From positions 248,001 through 312,000 of the forward strand of contig NZ_JAABOP010000002.1 of assembly GCF_010671595.1 (NCBI RefSeq): a DNA stretch of 64,000 nt, read 5' to 3'. A model generated the notes under the pieces. The model did not search any database. It worked only from the letters and a program-made list of their open reading frames with translations, and had not been told where the DNA came from. This document shows positions 35,539-44,818 of the stretch, piece by piece (position 1 is the first letter of the stretch; every line of letters begins with the position of its first letter). Source of the stretch: Muriicola jejuensis (GTDB lineage: Bacteria > Bacteroidota > Bacteroidia > Flavobacteriales > Flavobacteriaceae). A program made the translations under genes and the position numbers.

Positions 35539-36105
35539 TTACTCGAGATTCCTGCCCAGTAGAAACATTCCTTTTTCCTCAGGAATGGCATTTTCAAAGG
35601 GCAAGGTTTCTTTTCTCAGGATCTCATATCCCATTTTGAGATAGAATGAAAGGGCCCGCCCCTTTTGCATGGTAGCGAGGTAAATATATCCCATTCCCCT
35701 TTTTCTCGACAGGGTGTGCAAGGCCAAGATGACCTGTTCGCCAATTCCCATCCCCGTATGATCCTTCAACAGATAGATCTTTTCAAGGTAAACGGGCGCC
35801 GGAAATTCAAGGCCTTTCGGATTCCTGTTCAGGATGAGTTTGGCAATGCCTATCGCATCAACTCCAAATCTCAAGATAAAATGCAGATTATCCTGCTCAG
35901 TCATTTCCGATTGGACAACCCGGGGGGTAAAGCTCGTATGTATATATGGTGAAGGGTCCTTTCGGGGCCATAAGTGCAAATAGTGATCCCTGTAGGCTTG
36001 CTCGCCCAGTCTGCAGTACAATTCAGCGGTCTCCCCTGAGACAGGTTCAAGGAAGATCTGAGACCGCCCGGGGCCTCCTAGTTTTTCTTCCATTTGATGT
36101 TGCAT
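35539..36105 (-). CDS. GNAT-family N-acetyltransferase
   Basis: A 188-residue acetyl-CoA-dependent transferase. The acetyl-CoA loop is in KDHTGMGIGEQVILAL, preceded by the strand VYLEKIYLL and followed by GYIYLATMQKGRALSFYLKMGYE, the typical C-terminal signature. The acceptor is unknown. The start at 36105 overlaps the redoxin gene end by 28 bp; an internal ATG at 36093 is a possible alternative. Confidence 0.85.
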   Translation of the reverse strand: MQHQMEEKLGGPGRSQIFLEPVSGETAELYCRLGEQAYRDHYLHLWPRKDPSPYIHTSFTPRVVQSEMTEQDNLHFILRFGVDAIGIAKLILNRNPKGLEFPAPVYLEKIYLLKDHTGMGIGEQVILALHTLSRKRGMGYIYLATMQKGRALSFYLKMGYEILRKETLPFENAIPEEKGMFLLGRNLE

Positions 36106-36638
36106 CCGATACTCGGTTTCTGAACCTCGGCCTGAGGCTCTTCAGAAAGCAGGTGGTCTATGGCCTGTCGCAGATCCTTTCCGGTCAGAGGAATGCCGTT
36201 CCCCGGTCTTGAATCGTCTAGTTGCCCGCGATAGACCAGTCGCATTTCTGCATCAAAAAGGTAAAAATCCGGGGTGCATGCCGCATCGTAGGCACGGGCT
36301 ACTTCCTGGCTCTCATCGTACAGGTAGGGAAAAGTATACCCTTCCTTACGGGCATTTTCTTTCATCAAATGGGGCGCATCATCGGGATAGTTGGCCACGT
36401 CATTGCTGGAGATAGCGGCAAAACCTATCCCTTTTGGCTGATACTTCTTTCCTAAAAGGGCCAGCTCGGGGTTGACGTGTTTCACAAAGGGGCAATGATT
36501 GCAGATAAACATGATTACCGTTCCCTTTTCTCCCTTGATCTCATCCAGTGACCTGGTGGTTCCGGACACGGTATCAGGTAATATGAACTTCGGTGCCCTT
36601 GTGCCCAGGGGAATCATGTTACTTGGGGTTCGTGCCAT
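36078..36638 (-). CDS. Thioredoxin-fold redoxin (AhpC/TSA-like) with CNHCPFV motif
   Basis: A 186-residue protein with a redoxin domain: the N-terminal LGTRAPKFILPDTVSGTT, then MFICNHCPFV with the CxxC-type pair, and ACTPDFYLFDAEMRLVYRG. Relatives are called thioredoxin family or redoxin domain proteins; some act with peroxides or in thiol repair. The start is ATG at 36638: the further in-frame TTG at 36656 is inside a -7 element (TATTTTTG). It shares its end with the next GNAT gene. Confidence 0.86.
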   Translation of the reverse strand: MARTPSNMIPLGTRAPKFILPDTVSGTTRSLDEIKGEKGTVIMFICNHCPFVKHVNPELALLGKKYQPKGIGFAAISSNDVANYPDDAPHLMKENARKEGYTFPYLYDESQEVARAYDAACTPDFYLFDAEMRLVYRGQLDDSRPGNGIPLTGKDLRQAIDHLLSEEPQAEVQKPSIGCNIKWKKN

Positions 36639-36653
36639 TTTAGATGTTTTACA

Positions 36654-36661
36654 CAAAAATA
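36654..36661 (-). promoter_or_regulatory. -7 promoter element of the redoxin-GNAT pair
   Basis: Minus-strand TATTTTTG, 15 bp before the ATG at 36638. The TTG that opens the longer frame is the end of this element. Confidence 0.55.
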
Positions 36662-36762
36662 GGAAGCCATCAGTAAATTCGGGAAGGTTTTAGGGGAATT
36701 CAGCAAGACCCACCCTATCCATGTCCAATAAAAACTGTCGGAATGCAATACCAGAACTTGGT

Positions 36763-36770
36763 TATCTTTG
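36763..36770 (+). promoter_or_regulatory. -7 promoter element of the BASS transporter gene
   Basis: TATCTTTG matches TAnnTTTG, 36 bp before the GTG start at 36807. Confidence 0.55.
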
Positions 36771-36806
36771 GGAAATAGACCCTTGGGCCTTTAGAAAATC
36801 AAACCG

Positions 36807-37727
36807 GTGGTACTTTCTTCCTTAGACGAGGCGCACATCAATTTCTCCACGGAGACCCTTTGGATCCTAAATGTGATCCTGGCCCTGGTCATGTTTGGGG
36901 TTGCCCTCCATATCAGGGTGAGAGATTTTAAGGCCCTCCTGAGGGATCCGCGATCTTTGCTGGTCGGGGTCTTCTGTCAGTTCCTGGCATTACCTCTGGT
37001 CACCTTCTTACTGGTCATCGCATTTCGGCCTCAACCCAGCCTGGCCCTGGGGATGATCCTCGTGGCTGCCTGTCCGGGAGGAAATATATCTAATTTCATT
37101 ACCTCCCTAGGCGGCGGAAACAGGGCTCTGTCGGTGGCCCTAACTGCGAATGCGACCCTTCTCGCCATTCTATTTACTCCTTTAAACCTAGGTTTCTGGG
37201 GATCGCTCTATCCCCCTGCCCAAAACCTGTTGCGTGATATTTCACTCAACCCGTTGGAAATGGTGGAGATCGTTGCACTGATCCTTGGCTTACCTCTTCT
37301 GGCCGGGGTCTGGCTCCATGAGCGTTTTCCAGAACTTGCCCGGCGTCTCGCGAAGGTTTTGAAACACATTTCCCTCTTGTTTTTTGGTTGCCTCATCCTC
37401 TTCGTTCTCTACAATAACAGGGTACAGATCCGGGAGTACCTATTGTTGGTATTCTGGCTGGTTGTGCTGCAAAACGCCATGGCATTTCTCACAGGATATA
37501 CTGCAGCCCGGTTAGCCGGATTGCCCTCAGAGGATATCAGATGCATCACCATTGAAACCGGGATACAGAACTCAGGACTGGGCCTGGTACTCATCTTTAC
37601 TTTTTTTGAGGGACTTGGCGGTATGGCTGTCCTGACTGCCTTTTGGGGGGTATGGCACCTGATCTCCGGCATGCTGCTCGGGTCATTTTGGGCATTCAGG
37701 CCCCTGAGGAAGGAGGTGGGCGGATGA
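36807..37727 (+). CDS. Bile acid:sodium symporter (BASS) family transporter
   Basis: A 306-residue membrane protein with about 9-10 helices. The two crossover motifs of the BASS/NTCP fold are visible: AACPGGNISNFIT and TGIQNSGLGLVLI. Such proteins import organic anions with Na+; in bacteria substrates range from bile acids to pantoate and pyruvate. The start is GTG at 36807, since no ATG precedes the first helix. The next gene overlaps by 4 bp (ATGA), so the two are coupled. Confidence 0.85.
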   Translation: MVLSSLDEAHINFSTETLWILNVILALVMFGVALHIRVRDFKALLRDPRSLLVGVFCQFLALPLVTFLLVIAFRPQPSLALGMILVAACPGGNISNFITSLGGGNRALSVALTANATLLAILFTPLNLGFWGSLYPPAQNLLRDISLNPLEMVEIVALILGLPLLAGVWLHERFPELARRLAKVLKHISLLFFGCLILFVLYNNRVQIREYLLLVFWLVVLQNAMAFLTGYTAARLAGLPSEDIRCITIETGIQNSGLGLVLIFTFFEGLGGMAVLTAFWGVWHLISGMLLGSFWAFRPLRKEVGG

Positions 37728-38773
37728 GACGGTTCATGTATGACCTCACGCGTGGGATCGCCTGTTTCAGCCTCTTCTGCTATTTCAGGGAAATGAGGCT
37801 GCACGGTACCCGAAAGGTGCCCAGGGACCGGGCGGTCATGTTCCTGGCAAACCATCAGAATGCACTGATGGATCCATTGGTGATCGCTGCCTTTACCCCT
37901 TTTAGAACTTATTTCCTTACCAGAGCCGATGTCTTTATAAACCCGATGGTGAATCAGGTCTTCGGTTTTCTGAGGATGTTGCCGGTATACCGAATGCGGG
38001 ATGGGCGGGACACCCTGGGCCGGAATGAGGAGATATTTGAAAATTGTACCCGTATCCTCCGGGGCAGAGGGCATATCCTGCTTTTCCCCGAGGCCAATCA
38101 CAATATCATGAGAAAGGTGAGACCGCTCAGCAAGGGATTCACACGGATCCTGTTTGCGGCCCTTGAAAAACATCCGGACCTGGATGTACTCCTGATTCCG
38201 GTGGGGATCAATTACGAAAATGCTGCCGGTTTCCCCGACAGGGTCGCCTTCTATTTTGAGGATCCCATACCTGCACGTGCGTTCTACGATAAGGAGGACA
38301 TTCCTGGGTCGGTATCAAGGATTAAACAAAAGGTCTCGGAAACGCTGGAAAACAGCACTACTCACATAGAGGAGGAGGATAGCTATGCTGAAAAGCTGGA
38401 ATACCTCCATGGCCTGGGCGTGGATCTCACCGACCCCACACAGACCAATAATGCCCTAAGACTTTACCCCCATGGCCCGAAAAAGTCCGGTCAGAGACGG
38501 GGAGGCATCCTTCAGGGCCTCTTGAAAGGCGTATTCTTCCTGCTCAATGCTCCGTTAATCCTCTTCTGGAGACTCATTATAAAACCCAGGATCCTCGAGG
38601 TTGAATTTGTGAGTACCTTCAGGTTTGGGTATGTTTTTGTGGCCCAGCCCTTGTTTTACATCTTACTCTGGTGGATCTGCTACACGCAGATCGACGCCCT
38701 GTGGGCGACCCTGCTGGTGGCCATCCACTTTCTACTGAGCCTGCTCTATATCAAAGCAGGGAGGTCTGCCTGA
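37724..38773 (+). CDS. Phospholipid/glycerol acyltransferase (PlsC-like)
   Basis: A 349-residue acyltransferase. The N-terminal catalytic region has FLANHQNALMDPLV, where the His and Asp are separated by five residues rather than the HX4D of classic PlsC, and FPEANHN in place of the FPEGT motif. Two C-terminal hydrophobic stretches (LLKGVFFLLNAPLILFW and YVFVAQPLFYILLWW) anchor it in the membrane. It probably acylates lysophospholipids or a related lipid. The ATGA overlap with the BASS gene sets the start at 37724. Confidence 0.82.
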   Translation: MRRFMYDLTRGIACFSLFCYFREMRLHGTRKVPRDRAVMFLANHQNALMDPLVIAAFTPFRTYFLTRADVFINPMVNQVFGFLRMLPVYRMRDGRDTLGRNEEIFENCTRILRGRGHILLFPEANHNIMRKVRPLSKGFTRILFAALEKHPDLDVLLIPVGINYENAAGFPDRVAFYFEDPIPARAFYDKEDIPGSVSRIKQKVSETLENSTTHIEEEDSYAEKLEYLHGLGVDLTDPTQTNNALRLYPHGPKKSGQRRGGILQGLLKGVFFLLNAPLILFWRLIIKPRILEVEFVSTFRFGYVFVAQPLFYILLWWICYTQIDALWATLLVAIHFLLSLLYIKAGRSA

Positions 38774-38793
38774 GACCCCTGTCGGATATTGGT

Positions 38794-41319
38794 CTACATC
38801 ATATCGCCAAAGAATACCGCATTCATCAGGAGTTTGTTGGTGCCATACCAGAATGCGCGGAAATTGGTGTTATCCGTAAAAAGGATGACCCTTCCTCTTC
38901 CCATCCGGCTTACCTTGAATGGAGTACCGTTTGAGATCAGGGCTGCATTCTCCTCCGAAATATACCCGCTCAGCAGGGGAGAGGCAGTATACTGAATGGG
39001 GTTGTCATAACTGTCCTTTTCCGGCTCCAGATAGATGTTGCTGTTCCTGAAAAGGGCCAGGCTATTGTTCTTGTAACCGAAGTTGATAGGATGTGAACGG
39101 TCTATCTTCGCCTCAAAAATGGCTCCGCCGGTTACCTGGGCGCCCCTGAAATCCTCCCGCTCCCCGAAAGAAATGTTTTTGGCGACCAGACTGTCCTTTT
39201 TGAATTTCAGATCCAGGAATTCATTTTGGTTGAACCAGTTGGCCGTGGTGCGGTATCCAATGAGGGTGCCCCCGTCCTTTACCCATTCCTTCAGCTTATC
39301 AGCACTGGATTTGTTGAGTCCGCCGCTTCCCCAGGTTCCCGGGATGATGATATCCGTGTACGAACTCAGGTCGGCCCTGTTGAGGTATTCGGTATCTATT
39401 TTAGTCAGTTTGATGTTGTACCTCGTGTCAAAAAGATGCCAGATCTCTCCCGCATCATAGGATCTCATCCCTTCCCCAACGATCAGGGCCACCTTTTGCT
39501 TTTTTACGGGTTCAAAATCTCCACTTCCAAGGTCGATCCCCTGGGTGAGACCCGTACTGACCGCCGTGATCCTTAAATGGCTCTCTGAGGCGATCTTCTG
39601 CAGGAATTCAAAGAGATCCTTTTTATTGAGGACCTGATCCTGTACCGGGATCATGACCGTTCCGTAGTCGTACTTCGTGCCGTTCATGCTAAAGGGGTAC
39701 TGCGCCACCTTGGCCCTCAGCCCTTTTTCCAGGATTTGATTCAGGGCTTTTGGAGTATAGTATTCATGCCATTCGAAGAGATAGGCATAGTTGCTTTCTC
39801 CACTAACCGATCCCGGAAGGACCTTGAGTTCCGCGATCTCCGGACCTGCATTGGTGAGGGAGGGCAGTTCTGCATAATCCACGTTGAAGGCCAGGGGAAA
39901 GGTCCAGGCTGAAATGTCGTAGAAGAGGCTATCCGTGAAAGTGGTCCTCTTTTCGAACATGGCTTTGATCAGTCTGTGGTGCTTCTGTTCGAGGGGTACT
40001 ATGTAACTGCTGCCCTTGGTGTATCGTTTACCCCCCAGAGTTACATCCTGACCCAGATCATGGAACTTTATGTTCTGCCTCTCCAGGATCTCTGCCAGAT
40101 GCCAGGCTTTTGCTGCATCCTTCTCATCCCCGAAAATAAAGGCCTTGGTCTTGCTCCTGGAAGCTTCGGATCTGAGGTCCCGGTAGAAATCGCGCTGGTA
40201 TCCGAGCAGCTTGGTCCTCATATTCTGGGCCGCCTCTACGGTAGAAAGGGCCGTGGTAAACTGATTCCGGATCGTGAAAGGGAACGTCAGAAGGCCGTTT
40301 TCGCTCTCCTGGATATGGCCTCTGGAACTGGCCTGTTCGAAAAGGATACCGATACTGCCCACCACATCGGGGAAAGTGGATCCTTTCCCGTAATAATAAT
40401 CGTCGTAATTCTCTTCCGAGAAGTACAGGGACCCGATCTTGTCCAGGGCTTTGGCGTGATAGGCACCGATCTCTGCGGTGAGTTCCTGATTGAGTTTTGG
40501 GGTTAGTGGATGCACACGTGTGGGTTCACCCGGCTGGAAGAAAAAGGTGGAATTGGTGCCCATCTCATGGTGGTCCGTCAGGATGTTCGGTAGCCATCGG
40601 TGAAAGGACCTGATCCTGGCCCGACTTTCAGGAAGTTGCACAGGCAACCAGTCCCGATTGATATCGAACCAGTAGTGGTTGGTCCTTCCTCCGGGCCATA
40701 CTTCGTGGTATTCCCGCTCGTTTCCGTCGGGATTCAGATTCATACCGCGGTTGGTATTCGCCCAGTAGGCAAATCTCTGCAGCCCATCCGGATTAAAAGA
40801 GGGATCCATCAGGATGACCGTATTCTTCAGCATCTCATCGATCTTTTCTCCCTGTGCAGCCGCCAAATAGTAGGCATAAGCCAGTCCGGCATTGGCCCCG
40901 CTGGGCTCGTTACCGTGAACGGAAAATCCCTGGTACACGACAATGGGCATGTCTTCTACGGACATATTGGCTCCCTGGCCTTCGCTCAACGCCAGGTGCT
41001 GTTGGCGGATCTCTTCGATCCTGCCGTGGTTTTCTGGGGAGGTGACCGTCAGCAGTAATATGGGCCTGCCTTCGAAGGTGGTGCCCCTGTTCTCAATGGT
41101 GATCCTGTCGCTGGCCTCAGCAAGGGCCTGCATGTAGAACATGAGCTTGTCATGGGTCACGTGCCATTCGCCCACTTCGTGCCCAATAACCTCTGCCGGC
41201 TTTGGAATAGCAGGATCATAAGTGAATTCCTGTGGGAGGTAATAATCCAGGGAGAGGTTGTCCTGGGCATGAAAGGCCAGGGTGGTAAATACACAGAGGA
41301 GGAGTAGTGATTTTTTCAT
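38794..41319 (-). CDS. M14-family zinc carboxypeptidase, secreted
   Basis: An 841-residue exported metallopeptidase. After a signal peptide (LLLLCVFTTLAFHAQ), residues 40-330 are an M14 domain: the HxxE zinc motif in GFSVHGNEPSGANAG, SFNPDGLQRF, and the third His ligand in ILTDHHEMGTN. The Glu/GxEQAS-like region (LFEQASSRG) follows. The C-terminal 350 residues resemble glutamine-amidotransferase-like or beta sandwich modules found in this family. It probably trims peptides in the periplasm. Confidence 0.9.
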   Translation of the reverse strand: MKKSLLLLCVFTTLAFHAQDNLSLDYYLPQEFTYDPAIPKPAEVIGHEVGEWHVTHDKLMFYMQALAEASDRITIENRGTTFEGRPILLLTVTSPENHGRIEEIRQQHLALSEGQGANMSVEDMPIVVYQGFSVHGNEPSGANAGLAYAYYLAAAQGEKIDEMLKNTVILMDPSFNPDGLQRFAYWANTNRGMNLNPDGNEREYHEVWPGGRTNHYWFDINRDWLPVQLPESRARIRSFHRWLPNILTDHHEMGTNSTFFFQPGEPTRVHPLTPKLNQELTAEIGAYHAKALDKIGSLYFSEENYDDYYYGKGSTFPDVVGSIGILFEQASSRGHIQESENGLLTFPFTIRNQFTTALSTVEAAQNMRTKLLGYQRDFYRDLRSEASRSKTKAFIFGDEKDAAKAWHLAEILERQNIKFHDLGQDVTLGGKRYTKGSSYIVPLEQKHHRLIKAMFEKRTTFTDSLFYDISAWTFPLAFNVDYAELPSLTNAGPEIAELKVLPGSVSGESNYAYLFEWHEYYTPKALNQILEKGLRAKVAQYPFSMNGTKYDYGTVMIPVQDQVLNKKDLFEFLQKIASESHLRITAVSTGLTQGIDLGSGDFEPVKKQKVALIVGEGMRSYDAGEIWHLFDTRYNIKLTKIDTEYLNRADLSSYTDIIIPGTWGSGGLNKSSADKLKEWVKDGGTLIGYRTTANWFNQNEFLDLKFKKDSLVAKNISFGEREDFRGAQVTGGAIFEAKIDRSHPINFGYKNNSLALFRNSNIYLEPEKDSYDNPIQYTASPLLSGYISEENAALISNGTPFKVSRMGRGRVILFTDNTNFRAFWYGTNKLLMNAVFFGDMM

Positions 41320-41410
41320 TCGGTATTATTTTTTCAGATCGCTAAAGGTAAACATTACTTCGGGCAGGCACAAGGATGAAAAGGGGATAATCAGGGGGAA
41401 CGGGCATAAA

Positions 41411-41435
41411 AAAGACCCCGGATAAAGGAGTCTTT
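41411..41435. terminator. Weak terminator-like hairpin
   Basis: AAAGACCCC pairs with GGAGTCTTT with one mismatch. It sits between the M14 gene start and the end of the DUF3276 gene and most likely ends the DUF3276 transcript on the minus strand, where the tail TTTTTTAT follows. Confidence 0.55.
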
Positions 41436-41461
41436 AAGTTGTTAAATTCTGTGGTTTGAAT

Positions 41462-41833
41462 TCAGATATCGTCGAAATCTACGTCAGTAAAGTTGTCGAG
41501 GGTCTGATCCACTTCCCCGTTCTCCGTATCTTCTTTTTTAAAGTCTTTCTGGTGCCGTTCTGAGATGACCTCCTGACCTTTCTCGTCAATGATGTAATCC
41601 ATCATTTCCTCCATATTTTCCCGGAAGGCCTGAAAATCCTCTTTGTATAAATAGATCTTGTGTTTCTTGTAGTGGAAGGATCCGTCGTCGTGAGTAAATT
41701 TCTTACTTTCGGTAATGGTCAGATAATAGTCCCCGGCTTTAGTACTTCTTACATCAAAAAAATAAGTTCGTCGGCCGGCCCTCAGAACTTTTGAGAAAAT
41801 TTCCTCCTGATCCATTAAATCTTTTTCACCCAT
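41462..41833 (-). CDS. DUF3276 / PUR-family DNA/RNA-binding protein
   Basis: A 123-residue PUR-alpha-like protein. It begins near EEIFSKVLRAGRRTYFFDVRS and TKAGDYYLTITESKK, the PUR repeat, and continues with YKKHKIYLYKEDF. The last 35 residues are acidic and probably disordered. Relatives such as Borrelia BpuR bind nucleic acids. It is upstream on its strand of the M14 gene but separated by a terminator-like hairpin. Confidence 0.87.
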   Translation of the reverse strand: MGEKDLMDQEEIFSKVLRAGRRTYFFDVRSTKAGDYYLTITESKKFTHDDGSFHYKKHKIYLYKEDFQAFRENMEEMMDYIIDEKGQEVISERHQKDFKKEDTENGEVDQTLDNFTDVDFDDI

Positions 41834-41909
41834 CTGTACCGCAATTGATTAGTTTTTTTGAATAAGGTTACCAAAAATGTAAAAAAAAACCTAATTCAGC
41901 AACAAATTT

Positions 41910-43664
41910 CTAGTTTTCTTTCTCGCTGAGCTGATGGGTGTAAAGCTCCTTGTAATACCCTTCCTGTTCGACGAGTTCCTCGTGTGTACCCTGTTGTAGA
42001 ATCCGGCCTTCATCGAGTACGATGATCATATCGGCATTCTTTGCGGAGGAGACCCGGTGGCTTACGATGAGTGTGGTCCTGTTGCGGGAAGCCTGTTTCA
42101 GGTTGTTCAGGATGGCTTCTTCGGTTTCAGTGTCTACGGCCGACAGGCAGTCGTCAAACAAGTAGATTTCAGGGTCTTTTAACAGGGCCCTGGCAATGGA
42201 GATTCGCTGTTTCTGTCCGCCACTGAGGGTGATCCCCCTTTCTCCCAGGATGGTCTCGTATTTTTTGGAGAAGCCCATAATGTTCTCGTGCACCACGGCC
42301 ATTTTCGCTACTTCCTCGATCTCCTTTTCTGTAGCCGTTTCCTTCCCGAACCGGATGTTGTTCGAAATGGTATCCGAGAAGAGGAAGGCATCCTGGGGAA
42401 CGGCCCCGATGGAGCTTCTCAGGCTTTCCAGATTCAGTTTCCTGATCGGGGTACCATCGATCCTGATCTCCCCTGAGCTTACGTCGTACAGGCGTGCAAC
42501 AAGGTCCAGGATGGTCGATTTGCCAGACCCCGTCTGCCCGAGGATGGCGACGGTCTGCCCATCCTTTACCTTAAAGGAAAGGTCTTTCAGGGCCGTGATA
42601 TTCGTATCTTCATAGGTAAAACTCACCTTGTCGAATTCGATTTCGCCCTGGATCGGGGTCTCTTCCTCCACCTCATTTCTGAGCTCGGGTTCTATCTTTA
42701 AAAATTCGTTGATCCTCTTCTGGGAGGCCTCGGCCCTTTGAACCAGGGAGGTAAGCCAACCCACTATGGCCACAGGCCAGGTGAGCATGTTCACATAGAG
42801 AATGAATTCTGCAATGGTCCCAATGGAATCGATCTGTCCATCGATGTACTGTTTTCCCCCCACATAAATCACAAAGATGTTGCTGATCCCGATAAGCAAG
42901 ATCATCAGGGGGAAGAACCACGCGTCTACCTTGGCCAGGTCCATACTCTTGTTCCGGCCATCCAGGGCCAGGGCGGATCCTTCTGCATTGATCTTGGGTT
43001 CCAGGGTATAGGCCTTAATCACGGAGATGCCTGAAAAGGTTTCCTGAGCGAAGGTGGAGAGGGTGGAGAGGAACTCCTGCACCTTCGTGCTACGTTTGTG
43101 AATGATCTTTGAGATCTTATAGATCAGTACAGATAGGATAGGAAGGGGCAATAAAGCGTAAAAAGCAATCGTCGGCGCCTTTATGAACATAAGGGGAATG
43201 AGACAGACAAAGAGGGTCAGGGTCTGCATGCCGTACATGATGGCCGGACCTGCGTAAAGCCTTACCTGACTCACATCCTCGCTGATCCTGTTCATCAGGT
43301 CGCCCGTCCGGTTCTTCTTGTAGAAGTTCAGGTTTAGCAACTGGTAATGGTCGAAGACCTCGTTCTTCAAATCGTATTCTATATAGCGGCTCACATTGAT
43401 GATCGTCTGCCGCATGAGAAAGGTGAAAAAGCCGGAAAGGAGAGCAGCTCCTATGATGATAAGGATATATTCCAGCAAGAGAGAGGTCGCCTCGGGTTTG
43501 GGCACCGTTCCGGCCAAATACTTCTCAACCACCTCTATGGAGTTCTTTACGTAGGAGGGCATCACGAGCTGGAAGACCCTGGCGATGATGGTGATGATGA
43601 TCCCCAGAAAGAGTTTGAACCAGTATTTCCTAAAATATTTATTGAGGTGTTTTAATTCTTTCAT
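41910..43664 (-). CDS. ABC exporter, fused membrane and ATPase domains
   Basis: A 584-residue half-transporter. Residues 1-320 hold the six-helix ABC type I exporter domain (coupling motif ETFSGISVIKAYTLE). The C-terminal ATPase has Walker A GQTGSGKST, Q-loop VPQDAFLF, signature LSGGQKQRISIARAL, Walker B IYLFDDCLSAVD and the switch His in LIVSHRVSS. Relatives include MsbA-like lipid or drug exporters. The ATG at 43664 is taken as start because the further in-frame TTG at 43697 comes just after a -7 element. Confidence 0.92.
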   Translation of the reverse strand: MKELKHLNKYFRKYWFKLFLGIIITIIARVFQLVMPSYVKNSIEVVEKYLAGTVPKPEATSLLLEYILIIIGAALLSGFFTFLMRQTIINVSRYIEYDLKNEVFDHYQLLNLNFYKKNRTGDLMNRISEDVSQVRLYAGPAIMYGMQTLTLFVCLIPLMFIKAPTIAFYALLPLPILSVLIYKISKIIHKRSTKVQEFLSTLSTFAQETFSGISVIKAYTLEPKINAEGSALALDGRNKSMDLAKVDAWFFPLMILLIGISNIFVIYVGGKQYIDGQIDSIGTIAEFILYVNMLTWPVAIVGWLTSLVQRAEASQKRINEFLKIEPELRNEVEEETPIQGEIEFDKVSFTYEDTNITALKDLSFKVKDGQTVAILGQTGSGKSTILDLVARLYDVSSGEIRIDGTPIRKLNLESLRSSIGAVPQDAFLFSDTISNNIRFGKETATEKEIEEVAKMAVVHENIMGFSKKYETILGERGITLSGGQKQRISIARALLKDPEIYLFDDCLSAVDTETEEAILNNLKQASRNRTTLIVSHRVSSAKNADMIIVLDEGRILQQGTHEELVEQEGYYKELYTHQLSEKEN

Positions 43665-43699
43665 ATGGGGGGAAGCCCTCGCATTTGCTCTGAGCAAGG

Positions 43700-43707
43700 C
43701 AAAGATA
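43700..43707 (-). promoter_or_regulatory. -7 promoter element of the ABC exporter gene
   Basis: Minus-strand TATCTTTG matches TAnnTTTG, 35 bp before the ATG at 43664. Confidence 0.55.
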
Positions 43708-43784
43708 GGGGATTAGAAAAAAATCAAATGTTATAAAAGGCATAAGATAATTTCATTGGAACGATATCATTTCCTGAGAATGCT

Positions 43785-43792
43785 TATTTTTG
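43785..43792 (+). promoter_or_regulatory. -7 promoter element of nusB
   Basis: TATTTTTG matches TAnnTTTG, 33 bp before the nusB ATG. Confidence 0.55.
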
Positions 43793-43825
43793 CCACCGGT
43801 TAATCCTCTTTAAAGTTCTTTAGAA

Positions 43826-44773
43826 ATGCTTACAAGAAGGCAGTTGCGGGTGAAGGTAATGCAGTGCATTTACGCGATCACCCAAACGAAGGATGAATCC
43901 CTTGAAAAACAGGAAAAATTCCTCCGGGTAAGCATTGAGAACACCTACACCCTATACCTGCTGATGTTGTGTTTGCTGAGGGAGATCCATGCCATGGCCC
44001 TGCATCGCACCCAAATGGACACTAAAAAATACCTCGCATCAGCTACCGATCATTACCCCCATAAGGAAAAATTTGTCAGGAACGGGCTCCTGCTCCAGTT
44101 GGTCGAAAATCCTGCCCTGGACGAGGAATTAAAGAAGCGTAAGATCAAAGGATGGTACCTCAATGAGGATTATGTCAAGATTGTCTTTAAGGAGATCATA
44201 GACCACCCCTTGTATCTCACCTACATGAATAAGGAAGACGGGTCTTTTGGGGAAGACAAGAACCTGGTGATCGATCTCTTTCGGGAGGTGATCGCTCCCA
44301 ATGAGAAGCTCTATGAGTTCTTTGAGGACGACAAGCTTACCTGGGTGGATGACATTCCGCTGGTAAATACCTTTATTCTCAAACAGTTGAGTGGGGCGAA
44401 AAAGGAATCTGCTCCCAGATATTTCCTACCCAGACTGCTCAAGGACGAGGACGACATGGAATTCGCCAGGAAACTGCTCTCAAAAACCTTGTTGCAGAAC
44501 AAGGCGCTCGAGGAAGAGATACAGGGCAAGACCCCGAACTGGGACAAGGACCGCATTGCCGATATCGACGCCATCCTCTTGAAGATGGCCATATGTGAAC
44601 TCCTCAACTTCCCGTCCATCCCGGAGCGTGTGTCGATCAATGAGTACCTGGAGATCGCAAAAGAATATTCCACCCCGAAAAGCAGTATTTTCATCAATGG
44701 AATCCTGGATAAACTGGTAAAGGAATACAAGGCGGATGGAAAACTTAAAAAAAGCGGCAGAGGCCTTCTGTAA
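43826..44773 (+). CDS. nusB: Transcription antitermination factor NusB, long form
   Basis: A 315-residue protein, more than twice the length of E. coli NusB (139). The N-terminus has LTRRQLRVKVMQCIYA, the RNA-binding start, and the C-terminal NusB fold is clear: DAILLKMAICELLNFPSIPERVSINEYLEIAKEY and FINGILDKL. The roughly 150-residue insert between them is helical and is common to Bacteroidota NusB. It binds boxA RNA with NusE for rRNA transcription. DUF1573 and yajC follow on the same strand. Confidence 0.93.
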   Translation: MLTRRQLRVKVMQCIYAITQTKDESLEKQEKFLRVSIENTYTLYLLMLCLLREIHAMALHRTQMDTKKYLASATDHYPHKEKFVRNGLLLQLVENPALDEELKKRKIKGWYLNEDYVKIVFKEIIDHPLYLTYMNKEDGSFGEDKNLVIDLFREVIAPNEKLYEFFEDDKLTWVDDIPLVNTFILKQLSGAKKESAPRYFLPRLLKDEDDMEFARKLLSKTLLQNKALEEEIQGKTPNWDKDRIADIDAILLKMAICELLNFPSIPERVSINEYLEIAKEYSTPKSSIFINGILDKLVKEYKADGKLKKSGRGLL

Positions 44774-44818
44774 GATTTTATTCCTTAATTTTGCAACAAA
44801 ATATTTAAATCTAGTTCT

